A stretch of DNA of 64,000 nucleotides from Ustilaginoidea virens (lineage: Eukaryota > Ascomycota > Sordariomycetes > Hypocreales > Clavicipitaceae), in contig NC_057319.1 of assembly GCF_000687475.1 (NCBI RefSeq), forward strand, positions 1,612,001 to 1,676,000, written 5' to 3'. Positions 48,543-58,464 of the stretch are shown in pieces. Position 1 is the stretch's first letter; the number at the start of each line of letters is the position of its first letter. The position numbers and the translations under genes are program-made. The notes under the pieces are model-generated. The model made no database searches, was not told the origin of the DNA, and saw nothing but the letters and a program-made list of their open reading frames with translations.

Positions 48543-48894
48543 TGTTGGTGTCACATTAAGGGGTACCTAGTTATACGTAGGGTTGCGCGCGTGGTATCAA
48601 GTACCGTAAGGTCACCGGTTAAAGGTATGATTACTTCTTTGATTATGACTGACTAACTAAGAGGAAAGAAAGGAAGCAAAAGAGTAATTACACGATGTGG
48701 CCTTTTTGTGCGTGCCGTTGTTACGTGCATCGGCGCAGTCGGGCCGGGCTGCCCGCATGCCTTACCGGGCTCAGGGGTAAAGGGGTAAAAGGGGCTAAAG
48801 TGGCCACATCGTGCGCATTGGGTGTGCGCGGCACATCCGTCGCAATGTGCCCAATTGGTGCCCAATTGGGCACCTTGCGACAGCGATTCCGATA
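48543..48894 (-). repeat. 5' LTR of element K (352 bp)
   Basis: Same length as the left LTR and less mutated (for example GTGCGCATTGGGTGTGCGC against ATACACATCGGGTATACGC). Confidence 0.92.
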
Positions 48895-48903
48895 GATGTG
48901 GGG

Positions 48904-48931
48904 TTGTTTGTGCATTAATGAACACCTACTA
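48904..48931 (-). repeat. Right terminal inverted repeat of the mariner element
   Basis: Complement of the left end, followed by the TA target at 48932-48933 and the rest of the J LTR. Confidence 0.8.
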
Positions 48932-49046
48932 TATCAGAGTCCTAGTATAGTCCTGTGACTCCGTCTATCGCCCTTCTTAGGCTAGACGCAGGCATAGCCT
49001 AAATCCTAGCTATATTATAGCGCGGGCATAGCCCGTGCCTATGATA

Positions 49047-49060
49047 TACCCCCCTCCTCT
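49047..49060 (-). promoter_or_regulatory. Polypurine tract of chromovirus J
   Basis: The minus strand reads AGAGGAGGGGGGTA next to the 3' LTR, as in C. Confidence 0.7.
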
Positions 49061-49422
49061 ACCTTAGAATTGGAAGAATATTATCTAAAGTTATCCCCTT
49101 TATATATCGCCCCCTAATTAAAACCTCTTATAGCCCTTTAAAATAACCTTAATTAGATATATAAGATATTAATCAGGCGTATAGATATGCCAATATATAA
49201 CCGATATAAATATAGTAGGGGCTAGAATCGGTATACTTTAGGTAGATATAATAGAATCTTATCGAAGCTAGTCGTAGTGCTATTAGCTAAAAGAAATTAT
49301 ATCGCAGCTATCGTAAAGTAGAAAAATTTTATCACTAGCCGTCGGTTAGGAATCTATCTATACTAAGGCTTTTTCCTTTATTTATTTCTCTTTTGCACTT
49401 TTTTCTCCCTCTCTCTATCCCT
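49061..49422. other. Non-coding stretch of J next to its 3' LTR
   Basis: AT-rich sequence not found in C. It ends in a pyrimidine-rich run (about 49370-49420) just before an ATG on the plus strand, which could be a promoter/5' leader for an antisense gene. No known motif beyond that. Confidence 0.4.
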
Positions 49423-51112
49423 ATGCCTACCGTTATTAAGGCTATTATTCCTAGTAGTAAGTCTATAGCCTTACTATTATCATAAAGATTATCCCTACTA
49501 ATGGAATTATGCTATTAAAAGTTCCTAGCTCGTTTATATTAGGTCCGCATAATAAATCGTCCGGTACTAATAGGTAACTAGGTCCCCCCCTATTTACTAT
49601 CATATTAGATTTATCGCTATATTATCTAGAGGACTAATAGATAGGAGCATACCTATTAGCTAAGACCCTTTTATAATCCTATTGGGTCTATCCTAAGTAT
49701 TTACTAAAGACCCTAAAAGTGCTAAATATAAAAGAGGTTCTTAGCTAAAAATGCTATTACGGCCGCTATAGTCTATACCCTCCTTAGGATAGTCGTATAT
49801 TTCCCCCCCTAGTTCTAAGCTTATTGTTATTTCCGATAATAACGAGAGTTCAGTAGAGTCCCTATTGCCTAATATAAAGGCCTTATCGTCCCCTTTATGT
49901 CTTTAAGGTCTTCCCGCCCCCTCTTATATAGGAGTCCTATTATCGCCTCCCTATATACTATTATTATTAGGGGTGATGCTAATAAAGGCTTCTTCTTCAA
50001 TAGCTATTACCCTAAAGACCCTATTAGGAGCATCTTTAGCTCCCTCCTTATTAGCTATTACGCCCTAGATACCTTTGCGCGCTAAGAAAATACCGCCCTT
50101 GCCTATTACTAGATTGTTATATTAGTAGTTATAAAAGAAATGCACTATAAAAGAGTTCTTTATCTAAAGGGATTCTAAAGGATTAAATACTAATAATATT
50201 AAAGAGGTCGAGTATACTTATATCGCCTATACGCAATATACTATAGATACCAGAGAATATATTATCTATATATAAGCCGGTCGCTCTTAGGCTTATATTT
50301 AATACCGTTAGAAATATAAAATATATATCTAGTGCGAGCATATAATATTGATAAATCCCTAACTATAGTAGGTAATAAAGTATATTGTCTGTATAGCGTA
50401 AAAGAAATAAAGCATTAAGGAAGCTGCCTATCTAAAGGTAAAAGATATCTTAAGCCGAAAGGCCTATCTTCGCCTTAAGTTTAATACGCTATATCGTCAA
50501 TAGGATAAACTATAGGCTATAGCATAAGAGTATATTATAATGGCCCTTTCTATATACACCCTAGCTACTAATATCGGCAGGTCGACTCTTACTACTCCTA
50601 TAATGACTATTATTCCTTCTATTTTGGCTACTAGGTCCTAATAGGCTAGCGGCAACTCTATAGCGCCTATTATATAACTACTCGCAAAGTAATAATAAGA
50701 TATATAGATTATAGTAGAGGCGATAACTAGTTTCGTACGTTAGGTCGCCCCTGCTATACCTATGCCCTATACTCTACCTACTTCCCCTTAGTTAGTATTC
50801 CTACCTTATACCGGAATAGCCTCGCCTTAGGCCCTTATACTGATAACCGTACTATAAGCCGAGGCCAGTCTTATTACTACCGGCTTAGTATTATAAGTAT
50901 ATCCCTCCAGACCCGTTATACCCTATTATAGGTACCTAAGCCATACTCTTCCTAATTAGTATCTACTAATTATACCGCTAATACCGCCACCGCTTTTCTT
51001 ACCCTACTATCCTATAGTCCCCTCCTTTCCCTTATATACCCCCCTACTGAATCCTATAGGGGGGCAGGGGAATACCGATAAGGGTGAGGGTAGTAGGGGG
51101 AGCGGGAATTAA
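49423..51112 (+). pseudogene. Possible extra, antisense ORF of chromovirus J (function unknown)
   Basis: Opposite in orientation to gag-pol. An ATG at 49423 (MPTVIKAIIPSSK) follows a pyrimidine-rich run. From about 49800 another frame reads with open segments of 30-52 codons (for example VEYTYIAYTQYTIDTREY; KVKDILSRKAYLRLKFNTLY) to a TAA TAA at 51110-51115 after a Gly-rich tail. One frame change is needed between the two parts. About 30 stops, all TAG/TAA, interrupt it; RIP of CAG/CAA/TGG would give this, but so would AT-rich non-coding DNA in which TGA is depleted. No family recognised. C has nothing here. Confidence 0.3.
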
Positions 51113-51290
51113 TAAATATAGAAATAGGGCCGGAGATACTAAAAAATAAAAGATAAATACTAAAACTTACTAGATTACTTTACTAAAAAAGAAAAGGATT
51201 GGTTTTTTTTTTTTTATATTATTAGACGATATTAAGTTTATAGGTCTAAAATCTAATCCTAAGGTTATATAAATCTATTATATATCTAAA
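51113..51290. other. J sequence between the extra region and the chromodomain, with a T run
   Basis: Contains a run of 13 T (51203-51215). From about 51265 the sequence aligns again with C (ctattatatatctaaatatc), marking the right edge of the region absent from C. Confidence 0.6.
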
Positions 51291-53078
51291 TATCCCCCTA
51301 TTTAGCTTTAAATGCCTTTTATGCCGCTATCTCTAAAAAGTTCTCTAGGGGTTCTTATATAGGTAAGTTATATCCTTTCTATTTTATAAATATATTATAG
51401 TTCTACCCCTAACCTTAAGCATTTTTTATAGCTAAAATCTCTTCTACTTTATATTCCTTATATAGCTGACTAGAGTCCTAAGGTAATATAAGTAGGGGAT
51501 TAGGTTATATATTAATTACCTTTTAGCTTAATAATAGGTCGGAAGCTACTTATTCGACTAAATTAATATAGAAAATTAGGTAAATACCCTATAGGATATC
51601 GAGTCGAATATTAAGTAGAGACGGTATAGCTATAATTATATACTTTGCTAAGACCTAGTCGAGCTTTTTATAAGGCTGGTTTATCTTAATATTACATAAG
51701 GTAAGCTATACCTAATCCCCGACTTAAAAATATTCTGCTAGATGGCGCAAACAGTTAATTGCGTCTTATTACCGCTACTATATAAAGGCGATAGCAGCCT
51801 AGGCTACTTCCTATCCCTTATAGAGTATAGCTAAAAATAGGGCGGCCTGCCCTTTCGGGGTTATTAAACTCGGTATTAAATCTAGAGGCGATATAACTAT
51901 TAGAATATTAAATCCATTAAGGAGCCAATTAGGACTAAAACCGGTTACTAATAATATCCGGTTATTTAACGCTAATTAGTATGCCGTAAGGTATTTTAGC
52001 TAGTTATATTAGTTAAAGGAGATTATAATACGTAAGATAGCCTAGACCTTTTAGTTTATTTATTCTATACCGCCATTAGTCTAGGGGTAATATATAGTCA
52101 AAAGGAGTTATTTGGTCCTAACTGAATTATAAAGTATAGTCTAAAATTATTTTATCTAATTGGATCCTTAGTCGCTAATAATTTCTTTAGGGAACCTATA
52201 GAAACGCTATTAGCACTATTAGAACCGTTCTATATAGTCTTCCGCTTTTATAAAGTGTATTACCTTAAGCTAGATATATTTCGATAGGCAATTAGTAATA
52301 ACTATAAGGAATCACGGGTCGGATATATTGCGTATGGGAAGATCTATTATAAAGTTGATGGAAATCTGCGACTAAAATCGGTCTAAGATAGGTAACGGCT
52401 GCAATAGGCCTTAGCATAATTATCGGCTCTTATATGCCCTACGGCATCGGTAATTCTGGATATATCTCGCCACCGCTAAAGATATATTATCGAAGTAGTA
52501 GTCTCGATATAATAACTAGAATATAGTATTCTTCCCTAGATGGCCTATAGTAGGTGATTTATAGTATTGCTATATAACCGTAGTAGTTAGGGGTTCAAAA
52601 GAAGGGAGCTATATCCGCCCCCAGTAGAGAAGCGCGCTATAGGCATTTAAAATGCAATCTGCAATCTATTCCTTTATTAAAGCCTCGGTTAGAAAATATC
52701 TCTCGCCTTTTGCTACTACTACCTAGTATGCCCTATATATTTCATCTGCGGCTATAGCCTAATCCTAGAGTGTCTAGAGGTAAGAGTCGGCGAAAATACG
52801 CGAGCTATTAGGTAAGCTAAATCCCGAAGGTATAGCTATAGGAACCAGTTCGGTAGTCGAGTCTGGATAAAGTACTAAGATCGATAGCGGTTTTAAGATC
52901 TGGCTAATCCTTAGTATCGCGCCGCTGGCTTCCTATTCCTATCGAGATAAAGCGTCAGGGCGTTAAGCCTGCGACCCCAGCCTATACCAGAGATGGAAAT
53001 AATTCCGGATATATCTCGCCACTGCTGAAGATATATTATCAAAATAGTAGTCTCGATATAACAACTGGAATGTAGTAT
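51291..53078 (-). pseudogene. Chromodomain, integrase and RNase H/integrase junction of J, left block
   Basis: Chromodomain at about 51450-51310, homologous to that of C. Integrase core at about 52330-51900. From 52430 a segment spanning the end of RNase H and the start of integrase begins; it is present three times in J. Element M interrupts the second copy at 53078. Many TAG/TAA codons. Confidence 0.75.
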
Positions 53079-53799
53079 TGTTAAAATCCTATAGTAGCCT
53101 ACTAGGCTGCTGGCCTAATGCCCTACTGGCCTACTAACCTTCTGACCATTATACCGCCTCTTGGACTTACGGTAGTCTTACCAACCTTAGGCCTTTGCCT
53201 TTTACCTTAGGATTTTCAGTGGATTATTTACTGTATATCAAGTAAGGTAGGCCTTATTAAAAAAGGTGTGGCATTGCTAAATTAGCGTGGTGGGCCTATT
53301 AGTGTGGTGGCTAGTCCACTAGTGTGGTGGGTAGTCACTAGCGTGGTGGTTAGTCACTAGCGTGGTGGCTAATTACTAGTGCGGTAGTTAGGGTGGTTGG
53401 AAAGGCTGGATATAGTGGGGCTGCTGACGTATTATATACGTGGCATAGCAAGCATTACGGGGAGCTTTCTTACTGGCTACCTTGGATGCCTGGGCCCACC
53501 CCTCCTTCGTGTATATATAGGATAGCTTTTCCCCTTCTTTCTAGATAGTAGAAGGGCAGCACAATCGAGTCTGTTAATGCACTATATGCCTCTTAACTTC
53601 TTACCTTCCCTGCGTTTTCTGGTTATCTTATATTTGCCTTGCCTTTACACTTGCCTTGCTTTATAGCACTTGTATAGTCTTAGGACTTAGTGAAAAATCT
53701 AGTATTATACTAAGATTAGTTCACAGGTCGCAGACAGTCTTGTGCCATCTAGCTAGCTAGTAAGGCTCTGCTTTTATAGTGACCTTGAGAATTGCAATA
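53079..53799 (+). repeat. 5' LTR of element M (721 bp)
   Basis: TGTTAAAATCC to TTGCAATA; TATATATAG at 53512-53520; 20-bp array at about 53285-53390. Confidence 0.93.
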
Positions 53800-53814
53800 G
53801 GTTATGAGCCCGGG
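53800..53814 (+). promoter_or_regulatory. Primer-binding site of element M
   Basis: GGTTATGAGCCCGGG, unmutated. Confidence 0.75.
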
Positions 53815-54533
53815 TTTTTACTTCTTTGTTTTTACCCTACCTCTTTTGTGTTCACCCCTTGGTCTCTCTTGCTTATTAGTACTACTAATATAGCTATCCT
53901 TTGGTATCCTTGGCTTACCCTTATCACCTTTAGCTTACCCTTTGTTACCTACGGCATTACCCTGCGGCAATCAACGGCATACCCCTACGGCAACTTACGG
54001 CGTAACCTTACGGCACTTTTAGCGTAACCTTACGTTATTTTCGGAGTAACCTACGGCACCTACGGATTTTATAGTGTGATATCTACCACACTATACCACT
54101 ATATAACACCTTTGCACCTAGTGCACGACACCTACTGCACTATACGGCACCTGTTATACTCTTCTACTTATAGCACTTTTGGTACGGCACTTACGGCACC
54201 TTTTATATTACGGCACCTATAGCACCTACGTCACCTACGGCACCTACAGCACCTACGGCACCTACGGCACTTACGGCACCTTTATATTACGGCACCATAT
54301 AAGCACCTTAAATACTAACGCTATATTCTGGACTTGCACAACGCCTACGGCATTTGTGTTTTTATACTGAGACCTACCGCTATATTCTGCGGTTACCTTT
54401 TATAGTAGGCTACTAGCCACTATATTTACTAGCTGTCCAGCTAGTTACTCGACTATTTTGCCAGCTATTTAGCTGGTTATTCATCTGTTCCTACAGCTAT
54501 TGGCACCATTTTTAACGACTTTTAACCATTATA
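53815..54533 (+). other. 5' leader of element M
   Basis: Leader of about 720 bp with ACGGCGTAAC-like units at about 53965-54065 and the 9-bp array at 54180-54300. No gene seen. Confidence 0.75.
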
Positions 54534-57500
54534 ATAGCACAGTCTAGGCCTTCCACTTATAAGGCCACTTTGGATTCCAACTCTAAAGCTCATCTTACTG
54601 CACGACTACAGCTAGATATAGACTATATAAAGTCCCAAATGAATACCCTAACTACCCTTATACAAGGCTTAGTTAGTAGGCAAAATAGTAACGTTCCTAC
54701 TATTACAATTAGCAAGGAACTAGTAGAGGCTACTAGCCCTACTATCTCCGGTCCTACTAATATGAACAGTAAAGACCCTATAGAGGCTATTAGCCCTACT
54801 ATCCAACCTTCTGCTATTACGACTAGCAAGGACCCTATAGAGGCTACTAGCCCTACTATCCAACCTTCTGCTATTACGACTAGCAAGGACCCTGTAGAGG
54901 CTACTAGCCCTACTACTATTAATGCCGCTTCTACTAATAATAGCAAGAATAATTCTACTAATAATAGGAAAAAAAAGCAGCAAAAGAAGAAGGAACAGGA
55001 CTATAATAATAGCAGCAAACAGCAAAATATTAAGTCCTTTATTATAGGCAATTATAATACCCAGGATACTAATATATCCTATTCCTCTTCTTCTACCACT
55101 ATATCCACTAATATAAGCTATAGTGCTAAATCAGGCGGTAGGACCCCTAAGGATGCCCTCCTTTACGATATAGGCTCTACTTATCATATTGTAAATAATA
55201 AGAAGTATTTCACCACTTTTCACTATTTTGAGAAGGATAATAAGCCGGTAATTACTACTAGTAGTAGCCCTATTTCCCCTACTAGTTGGGGCACAGCACG
55301 ATTTACTATGCTACAGGGCGTTAATCCCACCAAATGGGGTATTATAGAGCTCAAGAATGCACTATATATTCCTACCTTGGATATTAACATTATTAGCGGT
55401 GTAAAGCACTATACCGCTAAAGGGGTACTAATTAGAAATCAGCTTTGGTCAGCAAGCCGTAAATACATCGGCATTTTTAATTTTGAAAAATACGGCTTTT
55501 TCCTTCTACAGAAAGGAATAGACACATCACTACTGCATCAACCTTACAGCCATTATACTATTACTAATAGTATATCAGTAGAGGTCCCTAGCCCTACTAA
55601 CCCTGCTGATTATAATAATCCTGAGGATACTACTATTACCCCCGTTCCTACTACTGCGACTAGTAAGGAACCTGTAGAGGCTACTAGCCCTACTACTAAC
55701 CAGCCCGCTACCACAACTAGCGAAGACCCTGTAGAGGCTACCAGCCCTACTACTAACTCTCCCGCTATTACGACTAGCGAAAATCCCGCTATTACGACTA
55801 GCGAAAATCCCGCTATTACGACTAGCGAAAATCCTATAGTGGCTACTAGCCCTACTCCTGCCCTTATAGCTGCTAATACAGAATATCAGAAGCTATTACA
55901 ATTAGCCGGCATTTGGCATATACGGCTAGGGCATATAGGTATTCAGCTACTTAAAAAGACCTATACTAATACCTACCTTATCTACCTTCTAAAGAAGAAG
56001 GTTATTACTAAAACAACCTTTATTACCTTTATCCATCAAAATGAAGGTATAGGCCCTATTTCTAGTGGCCTAGAAGGAGACTTTCACAAAGGGCAAAATA
56101 CAGGTTCAGAGGGGGTATTTAGCAGTAAAGAACCTGCTATTTTACTAGATGACCTAGAAAGCATTCCTGACCCTACTAACTCTGCTAACCTTACTAGCAT
56201 TACTAGCACTAATGCTATACCGGATGACCTAGAAAGTATGCCGGACCCTACTAATTTTACTAGCATTACTAATGCTACCCCGGATGATATTACTAATACT
56301 AATGCCACCGTGGATTACCTTCCTAAGTCAGAAGACTTTATAGGCGCCTTTCTAAATAGCGAACTTTCTGAGACTATTTATATGGATATTCCTAATGGAT
56401 TCCTTGAATTTACAGAAAGTTTACTAACTGATAGCAAGCTTTGGTCTAATATACAGCGCTAACGGCTACTAACTTTGCTTAAAGAAGCTGGATTTAACCC
56501 TTCTATTAAGCAAGCTATCTTACTAAAGAAGGCCCTATACGGGCTAAAACAAGCACCCCGCAAATAGCAACACCGGCTAAAAGACCTGATTTCTAGTAAA
56601 GGTTTTTTACCTTTAGCTTCTAATGCTGCCGTCTTTTATAATAAGCAAACCAGCACTTTTATCGTCACCTATATTGACGATTGCCTATTAGTTGGTCCAA
56701 ATATAACTTATATTAACCAGCTAAAAAGGAAATTCCATAAGGTCTATACTATAGAAGACCGCGGTCCGGCTTCCTTCTTCCTAAGCGTACAGATTATACG
56801 AAATAGGAAGGAAGGTCTATTATGGCTACACCAAGCCCAATTTATAGCAGAGGTCCTAGCTAAATTCGGTCTACAAGATACTAAACCTCAGCTAATTCCA
56901 CTTCAACTAGGGATTCTAAATAAATCTAGTGGAAAAGACCTTAGCCCTACTAATCAGAGCCTTTATCAGAGCCTTACTGGCACTATAATGTGGCTTATAA
57001 TGATAACTAGGCCCGACCTAGCATTTCCTACCCAATACCTTTCTCGGTTTATGTCTAAGGCAACTAATGTGCATTTAAATGCTGCGAAAGGCAGCTTTAG
57101 CTACCTTAAAGGCACTGAGAACCTAGCTATTTGCTTTACTAAAAGCAATCAACAGCCTATTATAACCGCTTATTCTAATAGCGATTTTGCTGGCTGTAAA
57201 GAAACCTCTAAATCTACTAGAGGCTTCTTAACTACTATTAATAGTGGTCCTATTAGCTGGCGTTCCAAGCGAGCCTCTTTAGTAGTATTATCTACTTTAG
57301 AAGCTAAATCTGATGCATTACTTGAGACTATCCGTAAGGTACAGTAGCTTTCTAACCTTTATAAGGAGCTGGAAATCGATATTTTACGCCCTATACCGTT
57401 ATACTGCGATAATCAGGGCTCTATTTCGAATTCTAATGACCCTAACCAGCATGCTCGCACTAAGCATACACTATTAAAATTCCGGTATATTAGGGAGCAA

Positions 57501-57629
57501 GCACAGCTGGGCTTGGTTAAAATTACCTACTTACCTACTAATAGTATGCCTGCTGACGGTCTTACAAAGCCACTGCCGGGCCCTAAATTTACTAGGTTCC
57601 GCGAGTTACTAGGTCTTAGGGCCTGCTAA
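54534..57629 (+). pseudogene. Internally deleted gag-pol polyprotein of element M
   Basis: Same frame and domain order as G. The start codon is ATA (54534-54536) where G has ATG; an in-frame open stretch runs from there to a TAA at 56460-56462 where G has CAA. Protease motif DIGSTYH, pre-integrase WHIRLGH, then both deletion junctions as in G. RT keeps the first Asp (DFIGAFLN) and YIDD (about 56671-56682); RNase H ends at TAA 57627-57629. Only three internal stops are seen: 56460, about 56566 and 57345. The N-terminal region has two extra EATSPTIQPSAITTSKDP-type units and one extra AITTSENP unit compared with G. Confidence 0.85.
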
Positions 57630-57743
57630 CTTATACTAACTTACTAAGGTTTTTCCTATGTTTTTCCTTAGGACCTTTATTGCATTTTCTTTCCCTATCC
57701 TTTACACGATTAGCTTAATACTACAGTAGCTAATCAGAGGGGG

Positions 57744-58464
57744 TGTTAAAATCCTATAGTAGCCTACTAGGCTGCTGGCCTAATGCCCTACTGGCCTACT
57801 AACCTTCTGACCATTATACCGCCTCTTGGACTTACGGTAGTCTTACCAACCTTAGGCCTTTGCCTTTTACCTTAGGATTTTCAGTGGATTATTTACTGTA
57901 TATCAAGTAAGGTAGGCCTTATTAAAAAAGGTGTGGCATTGCTAAATTAGCGTGGTGGGCCTATTAGTGTGGTGGCTAGTCCACTAGTATGGTAGGTAGT
58001 CACTAGCGTGGTGGTTAGTCACTAGCGTGGTGGCTAATTACTAGTGCGGTGGTTAGGGTGGTTGGAAAGGCTGGATATAGTGGGGCTGCTGACGTATTAT
58101 ATACGTGGCATAGCAAGCATTACGGGGAGCTTTCTTACTGGCTACCTTGGATGCCTGGGCCCACCCCTCCTTCGTGTATATATAGGATAGCTTTTCCCCT
58201 TCTTTCTAGATAGTAGAAGGGCAGCACAATCGAATCTGTTAATGCACTATATGCCTCTTAACTTCTTACCTTCCCTGCGTTTTCTGGTTATCTTATATTT
58301 GCCTTGCCTTTACACTTGCCTTGCTTTATAGCACTTGTATAGTCTTAGGACTTAGTGAAAAATCTAGTATTATACTAAGATTAGTTCACAGGTCGCAGAC
58401 AGTCTTATGCCATCTAGCTAGCTAGTAAGGCTCTGCTTTTATAGTGACCTTGAGAATTGCAATA
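57744..58464 (+). repeat. 3' LTR of element M (721 bp)
   Basis: Same length as the 5' LTR, preceded by the polypurine tract CAGAGGGGG (57735-57743) and followed by agtat. Confidence 0.93.

Larger units (their letters stand above)
33909..48894 (-). mobile_element. Ty1/copia element K, interrupted by element L
   Basis: Minus-strand copia element of a family different from Copia-1, with 352-bp LTRs at 33909-34260 and 48543-48894, flanked by gatgt (33904-33908 and 48895-48899). The coding region runs from about 48074 down to 34545, interrupted by L. It has a zinc-knuckle Gag, unlike Copia-1. The sequence is degenerate. Confidence 0.9.
32543..48931 (+). mobile_element. Tc1/mariner-type DNA transposon, split by copia element K
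   Basis: Left block 32543-33908 holds the left inverted repeat and the transposase; only about 32 bp of the right end (48900-48931) remain beyond K. The ends form an inverted repeat of about 28 bp (left: cagtgggg ... aatgcacgaacaa; right, complement: tagtaggt ... aatgcacaaacaa), flanked by TA at 32541-32542 and 48932-48933. Without K the element would be about 1.4 kb, the usual size for the superfamily. Confidence 0.9.
32412..49046 (-). repeat. 3' LTR of chromovirus J, split by the mariner element
   Basis: Blocks 32412-32542 and 48934-49046 join at a TA and align with the uninterrupted right LTR, where the same TA is at 62926-62927. The comparison gives a clean empty site for the mariner insertion. 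Confidence 0.88.
53079..58464 (+). mobile_element. Element M: complete non-autonomous Copia-1 derivative (5386 bp)
   Basis: Complete plus-strand insertion with two 721-bp LTRs, flanked by agtat (53074-53078 and 58465-58469), in copy 2 of the J triplication. It has the same internal structure as G, including both in-frame deletions and the missing gag core. It differs from G mainly by transitions and by extra Ser/Thr/Pro repeat units. Primer site and TATA box are intact. Confidence 0.93.

Noticed and set aside
51203..51215. T run as the tail of a LINE or SINE
   Set aside because: No target duplication, reverse transcriptase or tRNA-like head is seen next to it.
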